64,000 bases of DNA, taken from assembly GCF_001500315.1 (NCBI RefSeq), contig NZ_LLER01000007.1, forward strand, positions 1 through 64,000, read 5' to 3'. Below the pieces are notes generated by a model. It had not been told where the DNA came from. It saw only the letters and a program-made list of their open reading frames with translations, and made no database searches. A program made the position numbers and the translations under genes. Below, one piece after another: positions 26,416 to 36,640 of this stretch (the stretch's first letter is position 1; each line of letters opens with the position of its first letter). The DNA is from Staphylococcus auricularis (GTDB lineage: Bacteria; Bacillota; Bacilli; Staphylococcales; Staphylococcaceae).

Positions 26416-26543
26416 TGTAAACATTACTTTTATTTTATTTTTGCCATTTTTAAGGCTCTGTTGTGCATGATTTAAGCAGTATAACACTCAAATTGTTTAC
26501 GACTGGTAGGTCTGTTTAAGAATAAATGAGACTGAATTTAATT

Positions 26544-26557
26544 GTGGTTATGACCAC
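26544..26557. promoter_or_regulatory. Second GntR-type operator O2
   Basis: GTGGTTATGACCAC shares the core GGTTATNACC with O1 and is nearly palindromic. It lies about 175 bp from O1, which would allow looping or control of the rightward gene at 26798. The rest of 26430-26797 is AT-rich with no gene seen. Confidence 0.65.
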
Positions 26558-26797
26558 TTTATTCTTAAATTAATAAGCACGCTTAAGCCGTTTGACCTAT
26601 TAAATACCACTTTTATACTCCTGTAATTATGGTATGATGATTAAAATCAAATTTTGATGGCAGTATCTAAACATTTCACTGTAATGAAGCTGTGAATTTT
26701 TAAAAATATAGATACTGGTTTGTGGAAGTTCTTATAAATCAAACTTATTTACATAAACATCACTACTTCAAAATACATTAAGGGAATTAAGACAACT

Positions 26798-27901
26798 ATG
26801 AACAGTAAGCACATTAACCTCATATATTTATTCACAATTTTATCTTCGAGTTTATTTTATGCTTTCGCGACGACTCAGTTAATTTCACAGACGACTTTAT
26901 CTCCGTTTACGATCATTTTGATCAGTACTTCACTTGAACTCATCATTTACTTTGATCTCAATTACGTTAAAGGTGCCACAAGATTAAGTACAAGATCGCT
27001 CAGTATCATAGGCGTCATTTTATTGATTGCTGCTCAAATCTTGTTAATGCCTCTTGTGAATCATAGTCTTGTGTTGATCGTATTATATTTAATCTGTACT
27101 TATTTATTTAATGTATATCTCCTCAACGTAGAAAATCATATTGTCGATTCAAGTACTGATACACGGACGGGATTAATAAGTATCACTACTTTACGCACAT
27201 TATCTAAATTAATTGGTTTTGGTTTAGGTCCATTATTCCAATATTTATCTCTATGGTATTTTTCACTTTTCCTAATTTTTACGTTTATTATTCTGGCATC
27301 ATTAAATATTAAAAATCAACACTCATTGGTAAAAGCAAAACTCTCAATTAAATCATTAAATGAAAAGTATATTATTTTTGTACTACTTTCATTAGCGAGT
27401 GTATCAGTGTTTATCATCCCGAAATTGGTTCAAACGTTGCACGATAAGGACCTTCTTGCCTATAGCAGTCTGCCGTTTGTCTTGCCGGTAGTCTGCGCGC
27501 TCATTTATTTAAAGTACCTAAAACATACAAGATTCAATAACAACTTATTATTAAAATGTGTGACTTCTTTAATATTGATCATAGCGTTTTTGACTTTAGA
27601 TTTTTTAAATATGTTCTTTTTTATCAATATCTTTATTATTTCAATAATCATTACGTTAAATATTGCGATCACAATAGATATCCGAGCTTATTTTATCTCG
27701 CGTAATAAACACATCAATCTTAAAAACTTGCTACAGTTTTTAAATTTAATTAGCGCAATATCTCTGTTAGTTTTTTCAATTTTAGGATTATGGTTTATTC
27801 ATATACCAGTGATTACGTTACTCTTGAATGCGATGACTTTAATAATACTCATTATTATCATTCCATTTAAACGAGCTTTAAATCAAAGTTCAGAATCATA
27901 A
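26798..27901 (+). CDS. Polytopic membrane protein, MFS-like
   Basis: A 367-residue, extremely hydrophobic protein with about ten to twelve membrane helices, split near the middle by a basic loop (about residues 170-190), which fits a small major-facilitator-type transporter. No motif names a substrate. The C-terminus ends in a short basic/Ser tail. It is convergent with a siderophore-esterase-like gene and shares a terminator with it; a siderophore or iron link is possible but not shown. The ATG at 26798 follows a weak AAGGGA site. Confidence 0.6.
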   Translation: MNSKHINLIYLFTILSSSLFYAFATTQLISQTTLSPFTIILISTSLELIIYFDLNYVKGATRLSTRSLSIIGVILLIAAQILLMPLVNHSLVLIVLYLICTYLFNVYLLNVENHIVDSSTDTRTGLISITTLRTLSKLIGFGLGPLFQYLSLWYFSLFLIFTFIILASLNIKNQHSLVKAKLSIKSLNEKYIIFVLLSLASVSVFIIPKLVQTLHDKDLLAYSSLPFVLPVVCALIYLKYLKHTRFNNNLLLKCVTSLILIIAFLTLDFLNMFFFINIFIISIIITLNIAITIDIRAYFISRNKHINLKNLLQFLNLISAISLLVFSILGLWFIHIPVITLLLNAMTLIILIIIIPFKRALNQSSES

Positions 27902-27921
27902 CTGAATATATAAACAAATAA

Positions 27922-27967
27922 ATGTCAGATAACAGAGCTATGCTCCCCGTTACCTGACATTTTTTAG
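27922..27967. terminator. Terminator after the MFS-like gene
   Basis: ATGTCAGATAAC and GTTACCTGACAT form a long stem with one mismatch near the top, followed by six Ts on the plus strand. It also overlaps the end of the convergent esterase gene. Confidence 0.88.
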
Positions 27968-28710
27968 TTATGTGTTTGGTTCGCTTGTACATGTCTCAAT
28001 CCTGAGCTAATCGCTGTCGGAATAATCGATGCATGGTTCTCGTTTTCAAATATCTGTACGCGCACATTTTTATAGTGGCTGAGTTCAGATTTTAATTTTT
28101 GAACGCCTGTTACGAGCTTTGTTTCTAATTCTCCCGCAGCAATATAAATTTTGGACTGCGTCTGTTCAATTTTTGAAAAATCGTAATCTAATGCTTCCTG
28201 TTGATTCCACCATATTGAAGGACTCAACAAAATATAATCTGTGAATAATTCAGGTTTCGATTCCAGTAGATGTAAACCATAATAAGCGCTTAAACTATGG
28301 CCAAATAAGACTTCCTTTTGAGGAAAATCATTGATTACGTGATAGACCAATTGTTTCACATCGTTTTGCAGAAATTCATTAAATTGGTATGCACCACCTA
28401 CTGGATATGGGATTTGGTTCACTTCTGCAGCGTTTCCCTCTTTATTTTCTCTTGTGAAATCATAATAACGTCGCTTTGTGATCTCTTCTGTTAATTCGAT
28501 AGAAACGATGATATACGGACCCACACCAGTTTTCGATGTGCGATGTGACTGTAATTTCACAATTTCTCTTAATAATACACCATACTTATCTCCGTCTAAT
28601 ACATATAGCACTGGATAAGATTCGTGCTCAGGCTTTTTATTTCCCGGAAAATAAATATTAATTCGATATGTATAACCGTTAAATGTAAGATACTTTGTGA
28701 TTGATTTCAT
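27964..28710 (-). CDS. Alpha/beta-hydrolase of the esterase D / IroE-BesA siderophore-esterase type
   Basis: A 248-residue serine esterase (PF00756 type). It has YPVLYVLDGDKYG near residue 35, the nucleophile elbow FGHSLSAYYGLHLL and a final ENENHASIIP region with the catalytic histidine. Long insert GGAYQFNEFLQNDVKQL matches siderophore hydrolases such as IroE and BesA, which cut ferric tri-lactone siderophores in the cytosol to release iron. There is no signal peptide. A Fur box is not obvious upstream. The family is secure; the siderophore role is by similarity of pattern. Confidence 0.75.
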   Translation of the reverse strand: MKSITKYLTFNGYTYRINIYFPGNKKPEHESYPVLYVLDGDKYGVLLREIVKLQSHRTSKTGVGPYIIVSIELTEEITKRRYYDFTRENKEGNAAEVNQIPYPVGGAYQFNEFLQNDVKQLVYHVINDFPQKEVLFGHSLSAYYGLHLLESKPELFTDYILLSPSIWWNQQEALDYDFSKIEQTQSKIYIAAGELETKLVTGVQKLKSELSHYKNVRVQIFENENHASIIPTAISSGLRHVQANQTHN

Positions 28711-29020
28711 GGCTGACCTATCCCTTCATGTGATGTAATCTATATTTCAAGAGTGTACAGTGTTGATTTTGGCTTTATTATAGCACGCATGAGAAGCAAG
28801 TTTGCGAAAGTAGTGATCTTGATTGTAAATAATGAAAAGACAATGTCAGCGGTCAATGGATAAAATTGCGAAAAAGTTCATAAATTCTGTAAATATTGCA
28901 TTGTATTGTAACCGTTTTAGTGATTCAATGAAAGTAAAGATAAATATGGCTCGTGTTTGACGTGAAACACGCCAATCATGATTTACTATCAAATCTAACG
29001 TGAAAAGGGAGTCTTGAATC
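28711..29020. other. Intergenic region with a hairpin before a small gene
   Basis: Apart from the esterase promoter region, a small hairpin CGTGTTT-GACGTG-AAACACG lies near 28953-28972, about 50 bp before the ribosome-binding site of the small gene at 29021. No protein gene is convincing on either strand. Confidence 0.35.
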
Positions 29021-29194
29021 ATGAAAATCAATCAAAGATACGTTAAAGTGCTTGTACTCTTCTTAATAAGCAACTTAATTTCAAATACTTTAGTAAAAAA
29101 CGACAACTTCTTCAAATTTATCGTACAAACATTATTAGGTTACACAGTCTTTGCATTCGGACTAAAATACTTAAAAAAATTACAATCTAAATAA
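29021..29194 (+). CDS. Small membrane protein of unknown function
   Basis: A 57-residue protein not recognised as a known family. It has two hydrophobic segments (VLVLFLISNLI and FIVQTLLGYTVFAFGL) around a short polar turn (KNDNFFK) and basic ends. The ATG at 29021 follows AAGGGAG by 9 bases and a clear terminator follows the stop, so it is a real single-gene unit. The segments suggest a helical hairpin in the membrane. Role unknown. Confidence 0.7.
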   Translation: MKINQRYVKVLVLFLISNLISNTLVKNDNFFKFIVQTLLGYTVFAFGLKYLKKLQSK

Positions 29195-29204
29195 ACAATA
29201 AAGA

Positions 29205-29237
29205 AGGTTGAGCTCAAAACCTGAGCTTAACTTTTTT

Positions 29238-29240
<3 letters not shown>
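29205..29240. terminator. Bidirectional terminator
   Basis: GGTTGAGCTCA and TGAGCTTAACT form a stem with one G-T pair and loop AAACC, followed by eight Ts. It ends the small membrane gene and touches the end of the convergent LacI-type gene. Confidence 0.88.
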
Positions 29241-30233
<993 letters not shown>

Positions 30234-30254
30234 CTATTCATAACCTCTCAACTT

Positions 30255-31208
30255 TTAAAAGTCTATTTCTCTATCCAGGATAGATGAAGTAATATTTAAT
30301 GCTCTTTCTTTTTCCCCAATTGGTGAGTTTTCAGGTTGTCTGCCCCAAATACTCACTCTGTTTGCTATCCATTCTATTGTCGCATACAACGCTACAGGGT
30401 ATCTAATGATATAAGGTAAAAGTGGATAATCATGTATCTTTTCACGTCTATAGTCTTTAGCAGAATCTTGTTTTTCTCCTAGCCAATGGTATGAAGCACT
30501 ATTCACTTCTAGAAAGACAATATTTTCTACTTTTTCACATTTATCAATATGCTTATGACCAGACAAACATAGAAGTTTCTTATTTGTTAGATTGAGTATA
30601 TTTTGAACATGCTTTGCATTTTGAATTCCTCTTTTTTCATCTTTTAATGGATTATGAGATAACAATATAATCTTTCGTTCTGTTATTAATGCTTCTTCTT
30701 TCAACCATTCCACTTGCTCTTGACTTAATAAAGCTTGTCTTTTTTCATTAAAATAGTTCCCTGTATCGTAATCTACTTCTTCCCCTTTATTGTTTAAATA
30801 AAAATTCGTATCTAATACAATAAAACGAAACTCATCAATATCTTCATAATAATAATTATTTGGTATATCATAGTAACGTATTGCTTCAGCTTTAGAATTA
30901 AAATCCATATCATGGTTTCCCAACACATGGAGTGTCGGTATATGCAAATATGAGATTAAATCTAATAATTTTTCAGTTTTCTTAAGATATTTATTTGTCT
31001 GCTCCTCATAAAATAAGTGATAATTAATAGGTTGATTGTTTGATATACATTTAGTTTCGACAGTAGGCGCAAAATACCCAAAATCACCTAAATTAATAAG
31101 TACTTGAGCTTGTTGCTTGGTAGCTTCTTGTAATATTTCATGAATACGTTTTTCACTATTATCAATGATTTCTGAATGTAAATCCGTAAAGATAGTAAAT
31201 TTAGTCAT
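30255..31208 (-). CDS. Calcineurin-like metallophosphoesterase
   Basis: A 317-residue metallophosphatase. The metal ligands are in FTDLHSE, NLGDFGYF, LGNHDMDF, LSHNP and SGHKHID, which matches the five-motif calcineurin pattern. There is no signal peptide, so it acts in the cytosol. Its ATG directly follows the stop of the preceding reading frame (TAG-ATG). Placed in a sugar ABC operon, it may cleave a phosphodiester or phosphomonoester of the imported compound, which would fit glycerophosphodiester- or teichoic-acid-derived substrates. That link is inferred. Confidence 0.85.
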   Translation of the reverse strand: MTKFTIFTDLHSEIIDNSEKRIHEILQEATKQQAQVLINLGDFGYFAPTVETKCISNNQPINYHLFYEEQTNKYLKKTEKLLDLISYLHIPTLHVLGNHDMDFNSKAEAIRYYDIPNNYYYEDIDEFRFIVLDTNFYLNNKGEEVDYDTGNYFNEKRQALLSQEQVEWLKEEALITERKIILLSHNPLKDEKRGIQNAKHVQNILNLTNKKLLCLSGHKHIDKCEKVENIVFLEVNSASYHWLGEKQDSAKDYRREKIHDYPLLPYIIRYPVALYATIEWIANRVSIWGRQPENSPIGEKERALNITSSILDREIDF

Positions 31209-32246
31209 CTACTGCCCTTCTCCCAATTGTTCTGACATAAAATCCGTAATTGTTCCTGTATGAGAATCGTAATTCATTTCTTCAACTATCTTACCAAAAG
31301 CTGATTTTTGAATGATTGTTAAACGGCCGTCTTCAGTTTCATCTGTAGCGTTTAAATGAAATAATACATTATCGTTAAAGTATACGTAAACGCCTGGTCT
31401 TTGATAAGCCGTAACCTAAAACTGATTTAGATGTTGATCACGAATTGTAAACCCTCCTTCTTGATCAATGCTAATACTCAATAACTGCTCTCCATAAGGG
31501 CTCACAAAATCAAACCATTCTCCTTGATTAAAAGTTCCAGACACACCTGAAATACCATCAATCGAAACTTTATTCACAATGTTTTTTCCATCTTCATCTA
31601 CATAAATATGAGGTGCTTGTGAACCAATTCTATAGGGCCATCTATAAATCAGATGCCAATGTGGTGGATAATCTTCGTGTAAAAAATTCCCCGTTTCAAA
31701 TCCCAAAATTAATAAATGACCTAATTGCTTATTGTTTAAAACTCGTCCCACTCCGCTAAAATTTATAATCGCTCTGGTTGCCATCATATAATTTAATACT
31801 GCTTTTACTTGATTTTCTGGAAAGGAGGTGTATTTACCTTGTTCGTTACCTTCTTTATTGTGCTCTACTCTCACAGTCAAACCATCTTCTCTAAAAGTGG
31901 AATGTACTTCTAAAGTATGTGTTTTCTCTGTAAGTATACTGACTTCTACATTAAATGTGACATGCGAATCGTTTTGTGAAAATATTAAATACTGTTTTTC
32001 TGATAATATACTGTTTAATTCTACGTTATCTGGTAACTCGACATAGAAAGTAACGATATTCGCATCATCTAATGGCGGATGTTCAATAAAACAAATATAC
32101 GCATCTTCTAATTCATAAAAATGTTTGTCATCGTCAATGATATGACATGGAAAATCAGCGTGAATCTCAATTTTAGGCAAGCCATACAGACCAGGTATTT
32201 GTTTAATTAATTTAATACAACTCTTTACATTTTCATGATATGACAA
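31209..32246 (-). pseudogene. Unknown ABC-operon protein interrupted by an in-frame amber codon
   Basis: The reading frame runs from a TTG at 32246 (GAGG 8 bases before) to 31209, about 345 codons, but a TAG at 31416-31418 splits it into 276 and 68 codons. After the TAG the same frame continues with coding character (VTAYQRPGVYVYF) and ends one codon before the phosphoesterase ATG, where no start codon exists for an independent gene. The intact protein is not recognised; it looks like a soluble, beta-rich protein with a WHLIYRWPY segment near residue 215. It lies between the ATPase and the phosphoesterase. Either a nonsense mutation or a sequence error. Confidence 0.75.
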
Positions 32247-32256
32247 CCTAAGTACC

Positions 32257-33360
32257 TCATTTCATCTTTATTGTTATATTTTCGCCTGTTCGTGTTTCAA
32301 AAAAATATAAGTCATTAATATCAAATGTGTAATTGATTGCTGCATTATTATCATATATATGATCGCCCTTTGTTTTAGCAGCAAACATAAAGTCACTGAT
32401 ATTCGAAAATACGATAGTTTCTGAACCATGAAACTCACTTACTTCTACGCTTGAGTGAATGATAGGCCTTTTATTATCATGTTCTTCTGCTATTTCTACT
32501 TTTTCTGGTCTAATCCCCAGTGTGATTTGATTTGTATCTATCTTTGTTAAAAGTTCTTTCTGTGATTCATTTAAATTAATGACATCATCTGTATCATTTA
32601 CAAACAATTTACCATTTTCATATTGGCACTTAAGTAAATTCATCGAAGGTGACCCTATAAAGGAAGCTACAAATGTATTGTTAGGCGAATTATACACTTC
32701 TTTTGGTGTACCAATTTGTTGGATTTCTCCTTTATTCATCACTACTATTTTAGTCGCCATCGTCATCGCTTCAATCTGATCATGGGTTACATAAATCGTT
32801 GTTGTATTTAAACGTTTATGTAATTGAATAATTTCTGATCTCATTACCACTCTGAGTTTAGCATCTAGATTGGATAAAGGTTCATCCATTAAGAAAAAGT
32901 CAGCATCCCTTACTATTGCTCTTCCAAGTGCTACTCTTTGGCGTTGTCCACCAGATAACTCTCCAGGCTTTTTATTTAAATAATCAACTAAATCTAATAA
33001 CTCAGTTGCTTGATGTACTTTATTTTTTATTTCGCTTTTCTTTTCTTTTTTTACTTTCAATCCATATCCGATATTATCTTCAACAGTCATGTGTGGATAT
33101 AATGCATAATTTTGAAATACCATTGCGATATTTCTATTTTTGGGTTCTGTTTGGTTCGCTACTTTACCATCAATCAGTAATTCACCTTCAGATATACTTT
33201 CTAACCCTGCAATCATGCGTAATGTAGTTGATTTCCCACACCCAGAAGGCCCAACTAATACAATAAAATCTCTTTCCATAATATCTAGATTAAAATCTTT
33301 AACAGAGTATGTTTTGCCATCAAAAGTCTTCTTCACATGATTTAACTGTAATTTTGCCAT
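32257..33360 (-). CDS. Sugar ABC transporter ATPase, UgpC/MsmK/MalK family
   Basis: A 367-residue ATPase. It has Walker A GPSGCGKST (about residues 37-45), Q-loop MVFQNYALYP, signature LSGGQRQRVALGRA, Walker B FFLMDEPLSNLDAKLR and the H-loop VTHDQ. A C-terminal regulatory OB/TOBE domain (about 235-367, with LGIRPEKV) marks it as a MalK-like subunit. It energises the import of the sugar by the two permeases encoded just before it. It lies 25 bp after the second permease gene. Confidence 0.93.
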   Translation of the reverse strand: MAKLQLNHVKKTFDGKTYSVKDFNLDIMERDFIVLVGPSGCGKSTTLRMIAGLESISEGELLIDGKVANQTEPKNRNIAMVFQNYALYPHMTVEDNIGYGLKVKKEKKSEIKNKVHQATELLDLVDYLNKKPGELSGGQRQRVALGRAIVRDADFFLMDEPLSNLDAKLRVVMRSEIIQLHKRLNTTTIYVTHDQIEAMTMATKIVVMNKGEIQQIGTPKEVYNSPNNTFVASFIGSPSMNLLKCQYENGKLFVNDTDDVINLNESQKELLTKIDTNQITLGIRPEKVEIAEEHDNKRPIIHSSVEVSEFHGSETIVFSNISDFMFAAKTKGDHIYDNNAAINYTFDINDLYFFETRTGENITIKMK

Positions 33361-33385
33361 TAGATAATTCCTCTCTTTTCATTTT

Positions 33386-34249
33386 TTATGCTAAATATCC
33401 GCCCTGTTTTGCCCCATCTAACAATTTATTTGTTAAAAAGAAATACAATATCATTGTCGGTGCTGCTGCTAATATTACTGCTGCAAACATTCCTGCATAA
33501 TTGCCTGTCGCTTCCATTGCTGTTACTGATTGTTGTAACCAAACACCAACTGGTCTCATTTCAGAGGTGTTCGCAAAAATAAGCGGTAAGAAATATGCAT
33601 TCCATTTTCCTATTAAATTAAAGATCGTTAATGTAATCACAGCTGGTTTAGCCATTGGAAAAATGATAAACCAGAAAGTTCGAAACGGTCCTGCGCCATC
33701 AATGGCTGCCGCTTCTTCATAACTTCGAGATATATTTTTAAAATATGCAGTTAGAAAATAAACATCAAAAGGTATCGAATTGGCAGTAAATAGAAGTATA
33801 ATAACTAATCTAGAATTAGCTACACCGAGCTCACTCAAGTGGTAGTATAGAGGCATTGTAATCATAATCGCCGGAACCGATAACGCAACCACAAATAATT
33901 GTTGTGTTAATCTATTACCTTTAAACTCAAATCTAGATAGAATATATGCTGCTGGTGAACAAATTAATATAAGTAAAATGGTACTCGGTATGGTATAGAC
34001 TAATGTATTAAAAATAGTCAATGCTCCATTACTATTTGCAATCAGATGTTTATAATTTTCAATATTGAGTCCTTCTTTAAAAAGGTCTCCTGTAAAAATA
34101 CCGCGAGTCGTTGAGAAAGAAGCTAAAAATATCCATCCAAACAAATATGCCACGAATACTACAAATATAAGCATGACGATATATGCTGGTGTTAACTTCA
34201 TTTGATTTTTTAAATTAAATCTTTTCATTGAATTTTTAATATTCATCAT
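33386..34249 (-). CDS. Sugar ABC transporter permease, MalG/UgpE type
   Basis: A 287-residue permease with six membrane helices and the EAA loop EEAAAIDGAGPFRTFWFIIFP (about residues 178-198), which docks on the ATPase. It ends with the MalG-like C-terminus GAKQGG. It forms the channel with the preceding permease. The gap to that gene is 2 bp. Confidence 0.92.
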   Translation of the reverse strand: MMNIKNSMKRFNLKNQMKLTPAYIVMLIFVVFVAYLFGWIFLASFSTTRGIFTGDLFKEGLNIENYKHLIANSNGALTIFNTLVYTIPSTILLILICSPAAYILSRFEFKGNRLTQQLFVVALSVPAIMITMPLYYHLSELGVANSRLVIILLFTANSIPFDVYFLTAYFKNISRSYEEAAAIDGAGPFRTFWFIIFPMAKPAVITLTIFNLIGKWNAYFLPLIFANTSEMRPVGVWLQQSVTAMEATGNYAGMFAAVILAAAPTMILYFFLTNKLLDGAKQGGYLA

Positions 34250-34251
34250 TA

Positions 34252-35148
34252 TTAACCTCTCTTAATACTCATAATTTCTTTGAAAACATAATTAGAAATT
34301 ATAAATAAAATTAATCCTACAATCGTCATCATTACACCGGAAGCTGCACCAATACCCACATTTGTATCTGCATTGATCTCTGTTCCAAAAATTTGCTGGT
34401 ACGTAAATAACATTGGAGTGACTGTCGACACATCACTGAATACACGTGCAAAGGCAAAGAACCCTATCGTTGCAGTTGTAAATAAAACCACCGAAGTTCT
34501 AATAACATTTGTAATGAGGGGTAACGTAATCGTGAAAAATTGTTGAATCGCATTTTGCCCGGCGATTCTAGCAACATTATAGTAATCTTGAGGAATGTTA
34601 GACATTGCGGAAAGAAACATTAATGTAAAACCACCAATGCCTCCAAACGTGGCTGCAATAATCATCGAGGTTAATATCATTTCTGAACTTGTCCACTCTA
34701 TGTTAGCGAGTTTTTCTAAACCTAGCGCATCAAAGAATGTCGTCAACATCCCATATTGTCTATTAAAAACATAGAGTAACCATGCGTAACCAATCGCTAT
34801 GACTGATATCACTTGTGGCAAATACACAATTGAAGTAAAAAATCTTTTCCCTATAATATTACTATTGAGAATAGCAGCAAATACTAATGCTATACCTATT
34901 GTAAAAATACCGGAAAAGAACCAAATTTTGAGTAAATTCATTGCTGAAGCTTTAAATAACGGGTTAGCTAATAAATCTGTGTAATTGGTTAATCCTACAA
35001 ATTCCCATTCTTTAATAGGTGATGTAATTGTATTAACTTTAAAAAAGCTCATCACAATCGTTCTTAGAATTGGATACAAAATAAATATGAGAAATAAACC
35101 TAAAGCTGGACCAAGAAATAAAGCAATTGTAGACTTCTTCATTTTCAA
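34252..35148 (-). CDS. Sugar ABC transporter permease, MalF/UgpA type
   Basis: A 298-residue permease with six helices. It begins with ALFLGPALGLFLIFILYPI and carries the EAA-type loop around QDYYNVARIAGQNAIQQFF. It pairs with the MalG-type permease. It lies 20 bp after the binding-protein gene in the same operon. Confidence 0.92.
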   Translation of the reverse strand: MKMKKSTIALFLGPALGLFLIFILYPILRTIVMSFFKVNTITSPIKEWEFVGLTNYTDLLANPLFKASAMNLLKIWFFSGIFTIGIALVFAAILNSNIIGKRFFTSIVYLPQVISVIAIGYAWLLYVFNRQYGMLTTFFDALGLEKLANIEWTSSEMILTSMIIAATFGGIGGFTLMFLSAMSNIPQDYYNVARIAGQNAIQQFFTITLPLITNVIRTSVVLFTTATIGFFAFARVFSDVSTVTPMLFTYQQIFGTEINADTNVGIGAASGVMMTIVGLILFIISNYVFKEIMSIKRG

Positions 35149-35168
35149 AACAAAATCCCACCTTTTTA

Positions 35169-36446
35169 TTAAGCATTTTTAATTTCTTCTATAAATTCTT
35201 CTGCGGTCGATTTACCAGATATCAATTTAATAACAGCTGATTGTATGATAGGCCCTAAATCCGCATTATCTTTGATAGCTGTTTGAGAAATGTAACCGTC
35301 TTCCATTCCTTTAAAAATAGGTTCCATATCTTTTAAATCTTTAGGATATTCCGTTTTAGGATCCACGGGTAAAGCTTTTGCTTTATCGGCCATCTGTTTA
35401 TCGAATGATTTTGTATTCACAAATACCGCAAATTCAAATACAGCTTTTCTTTCTTCTTCTGTTGTATCTTTATTGATTCCGATACCATATGAACTAAATG
35501 CAAGATGGTCTATGTTATCTTTACCGCCTTTAACTTCTGGGAATCGAAATTGTCCCCATTCAAAGTCTTTATTCGCCGTTCTTTGTACTTCATTAGGCAT
35601 CCAAGTACCATTTAAATACATAGCCACTTTGTTATTGAGTACAAAATTTTGTTGTGCTTCTGGGAACTGCATACTGGAGATGTTTTCATCATAAAACCCT
35701 CGTTTAGCCAAATCTTCTATCGCTTTAGCAGCTTCTAACACTGCAGGATCATCCCACATTTTCATTGTTTTATCATTCGTTAATTTTTTGACCCATTCTT
35801 CTCCTTTAAGTCTAGATAAATAATATCCAAGTATACCTGTTGAATATTCAGGGTCTGTCGTTAATACGGTGTATCCTTTATCCTTAATCTTTTCGCCAAC
35901 TTCAATAAACTCATCCCAAGTTTTAGGTACTTTATCTACACCCGCGTCTTTGAAAATCGTTTTATTATACATAAACACAAATGCTTGAGGATTCATTGGA
36001 ACATAATACAAGTTGCCTTCTCCTAAATCTTTAGCTAAATCATAAGTTGTTTTCGATGTATATTCTTTAAACGGCTTACCATTTGTATTAGGGTAAGATT
36101 TCTCTGCATATTTATCTAATTTAGCATTATATTGTGAAAATTTATCAATGATATTGACTCCGTTTGCGTCATACATCGTGACATCTCTGTTGCCTTGAAT
36201 AGCTGTAGGAAGAATATCTGAATTTTCCCTGCCATTAAAAGACATTTTTATATCTATATCATCATTCTCTTTTGAAAATGCTTCTGCAGCGTCCCTTAAT
36301 ACTTCCGCTTGTGGCTCAGTGTCATTGTAACTAGACCAATAATGTAAGGTAATATTTTTCTCCTCATTATTGTCACTTGAACATCCCGTTAAAATAAAAG
36401 AGAAAACAACAGCTAAAATCAAAAATTTCTTAAATCTATTTCTCAT
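35169..36446 (-). CDS. Sugar ABC transporter substrate-binding lipoprotein
   Basis: A 425-residue family 1 solute-binding lipoprotein with lipobox LTGC (about Cys22). Domain pattern: HYWSSYNDTEPQ near residue 35, YVPMNPQAFVFMYNK near 145 and VAMYLNGTWMPNE near 280. It captures the substrate outside the membrane. Homology type (UgpB/MalE-like) fits oligosaccharides or glycerophospho compounds; the substrate is not decided by sequence. It is the first gene of the operon that ends with the phosphoesterase and LacI-type regulator. Confidence 0.9.
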   Translation of the reverse strand: MRNRFKKFLILAVVFSFILTGCSSDNNEEKNITLHYWSSYNDTEPQAEVLRDAAEAFSKENDDIDIKMSFNGRENSDILPTAIQGNRDVTMYDANGVNIIDKFSQYNAKLDKYAEKSYPNTNGKPFKEYTSKTTYDLAKDLGEGNLYYVPMNPQAFVFMYNKTIFKDAGVDKVPKTWDEFIEVGEKIKDKGYTVLTTDPEYSTGILGYYLSRLKGEEWVKKLTNDKTMKMWDDPAVLEAAKAIEDLAKRGFYDENISSMQFPEAQQNFVLNNKVAMYLNGTWMPNEVQRTANKDFEWGQFRFPEVKGGKDNIDHLAFSSYGIGINKDTTEEERKAVFEFAVFVNTKSFDKQMADKAKALPVDPKTEYPKDLKDMEPIFKGMEDGYISQTAIKDNADLGPIIQSAVIKLISGKSTAEEFIEEIKNA

Positions 36447-36547
36447 CCCTCAATTCTCCTTTAAGTAATATCGACATCTCTCAATGTCTACAAATTCCAT
36501 TTTAAAGACTTATTATTTAAGGAGTGTAAAATTAAAGTGTTTATTGA

Positions 36548-36572
36548 GTAAAGTTTTACTAAAAGTTTTACT
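36548..36572. promoter_or_regulatory. Operator-like repeats before the sugar ABC operon
   Basis: AGTAAAGTTTTACT (36548-36561) is nearly palindromic and its right half recurs at once as AAAAGTTTTACT (36561-36572). They lie about 100 bp before the binding-protein gene, where a LacI-type repressor would act. The lack of a central CG step is unusual for this family, so the assignment is tentative. Confidence 0.4.
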
Positions 36573-36594
36573 GACTACTGTAATATAATTAAAA

Positions 36595-36640
36595 AAAGAG
36601 GTTCAATCCGCTTATAATAATCAGCGAAAACCTCTCTCTC
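36595..36640 (-). terminator. Minus-strand terminator-like hairpin upstream of the ABC operon
   Basis: Read on the minus strand GAGGTTTTCGC pairs with GCGGATTGAACCTC (small bulge) and is followed by seven Ts. No minus-strand gene ends here, so it marks either a short unannotated RNA started from the right or an attenuator. From 36641 to 37001 there is AT-rich DNA with no protein gene. Confidence 0.6.

Noticed and set aside
26450..26475. GGCTCTGTTGTGC, like an IS6/IS257-type end.
   Set aside because: Only a few bases match and no partner end or transposase lies nearby.
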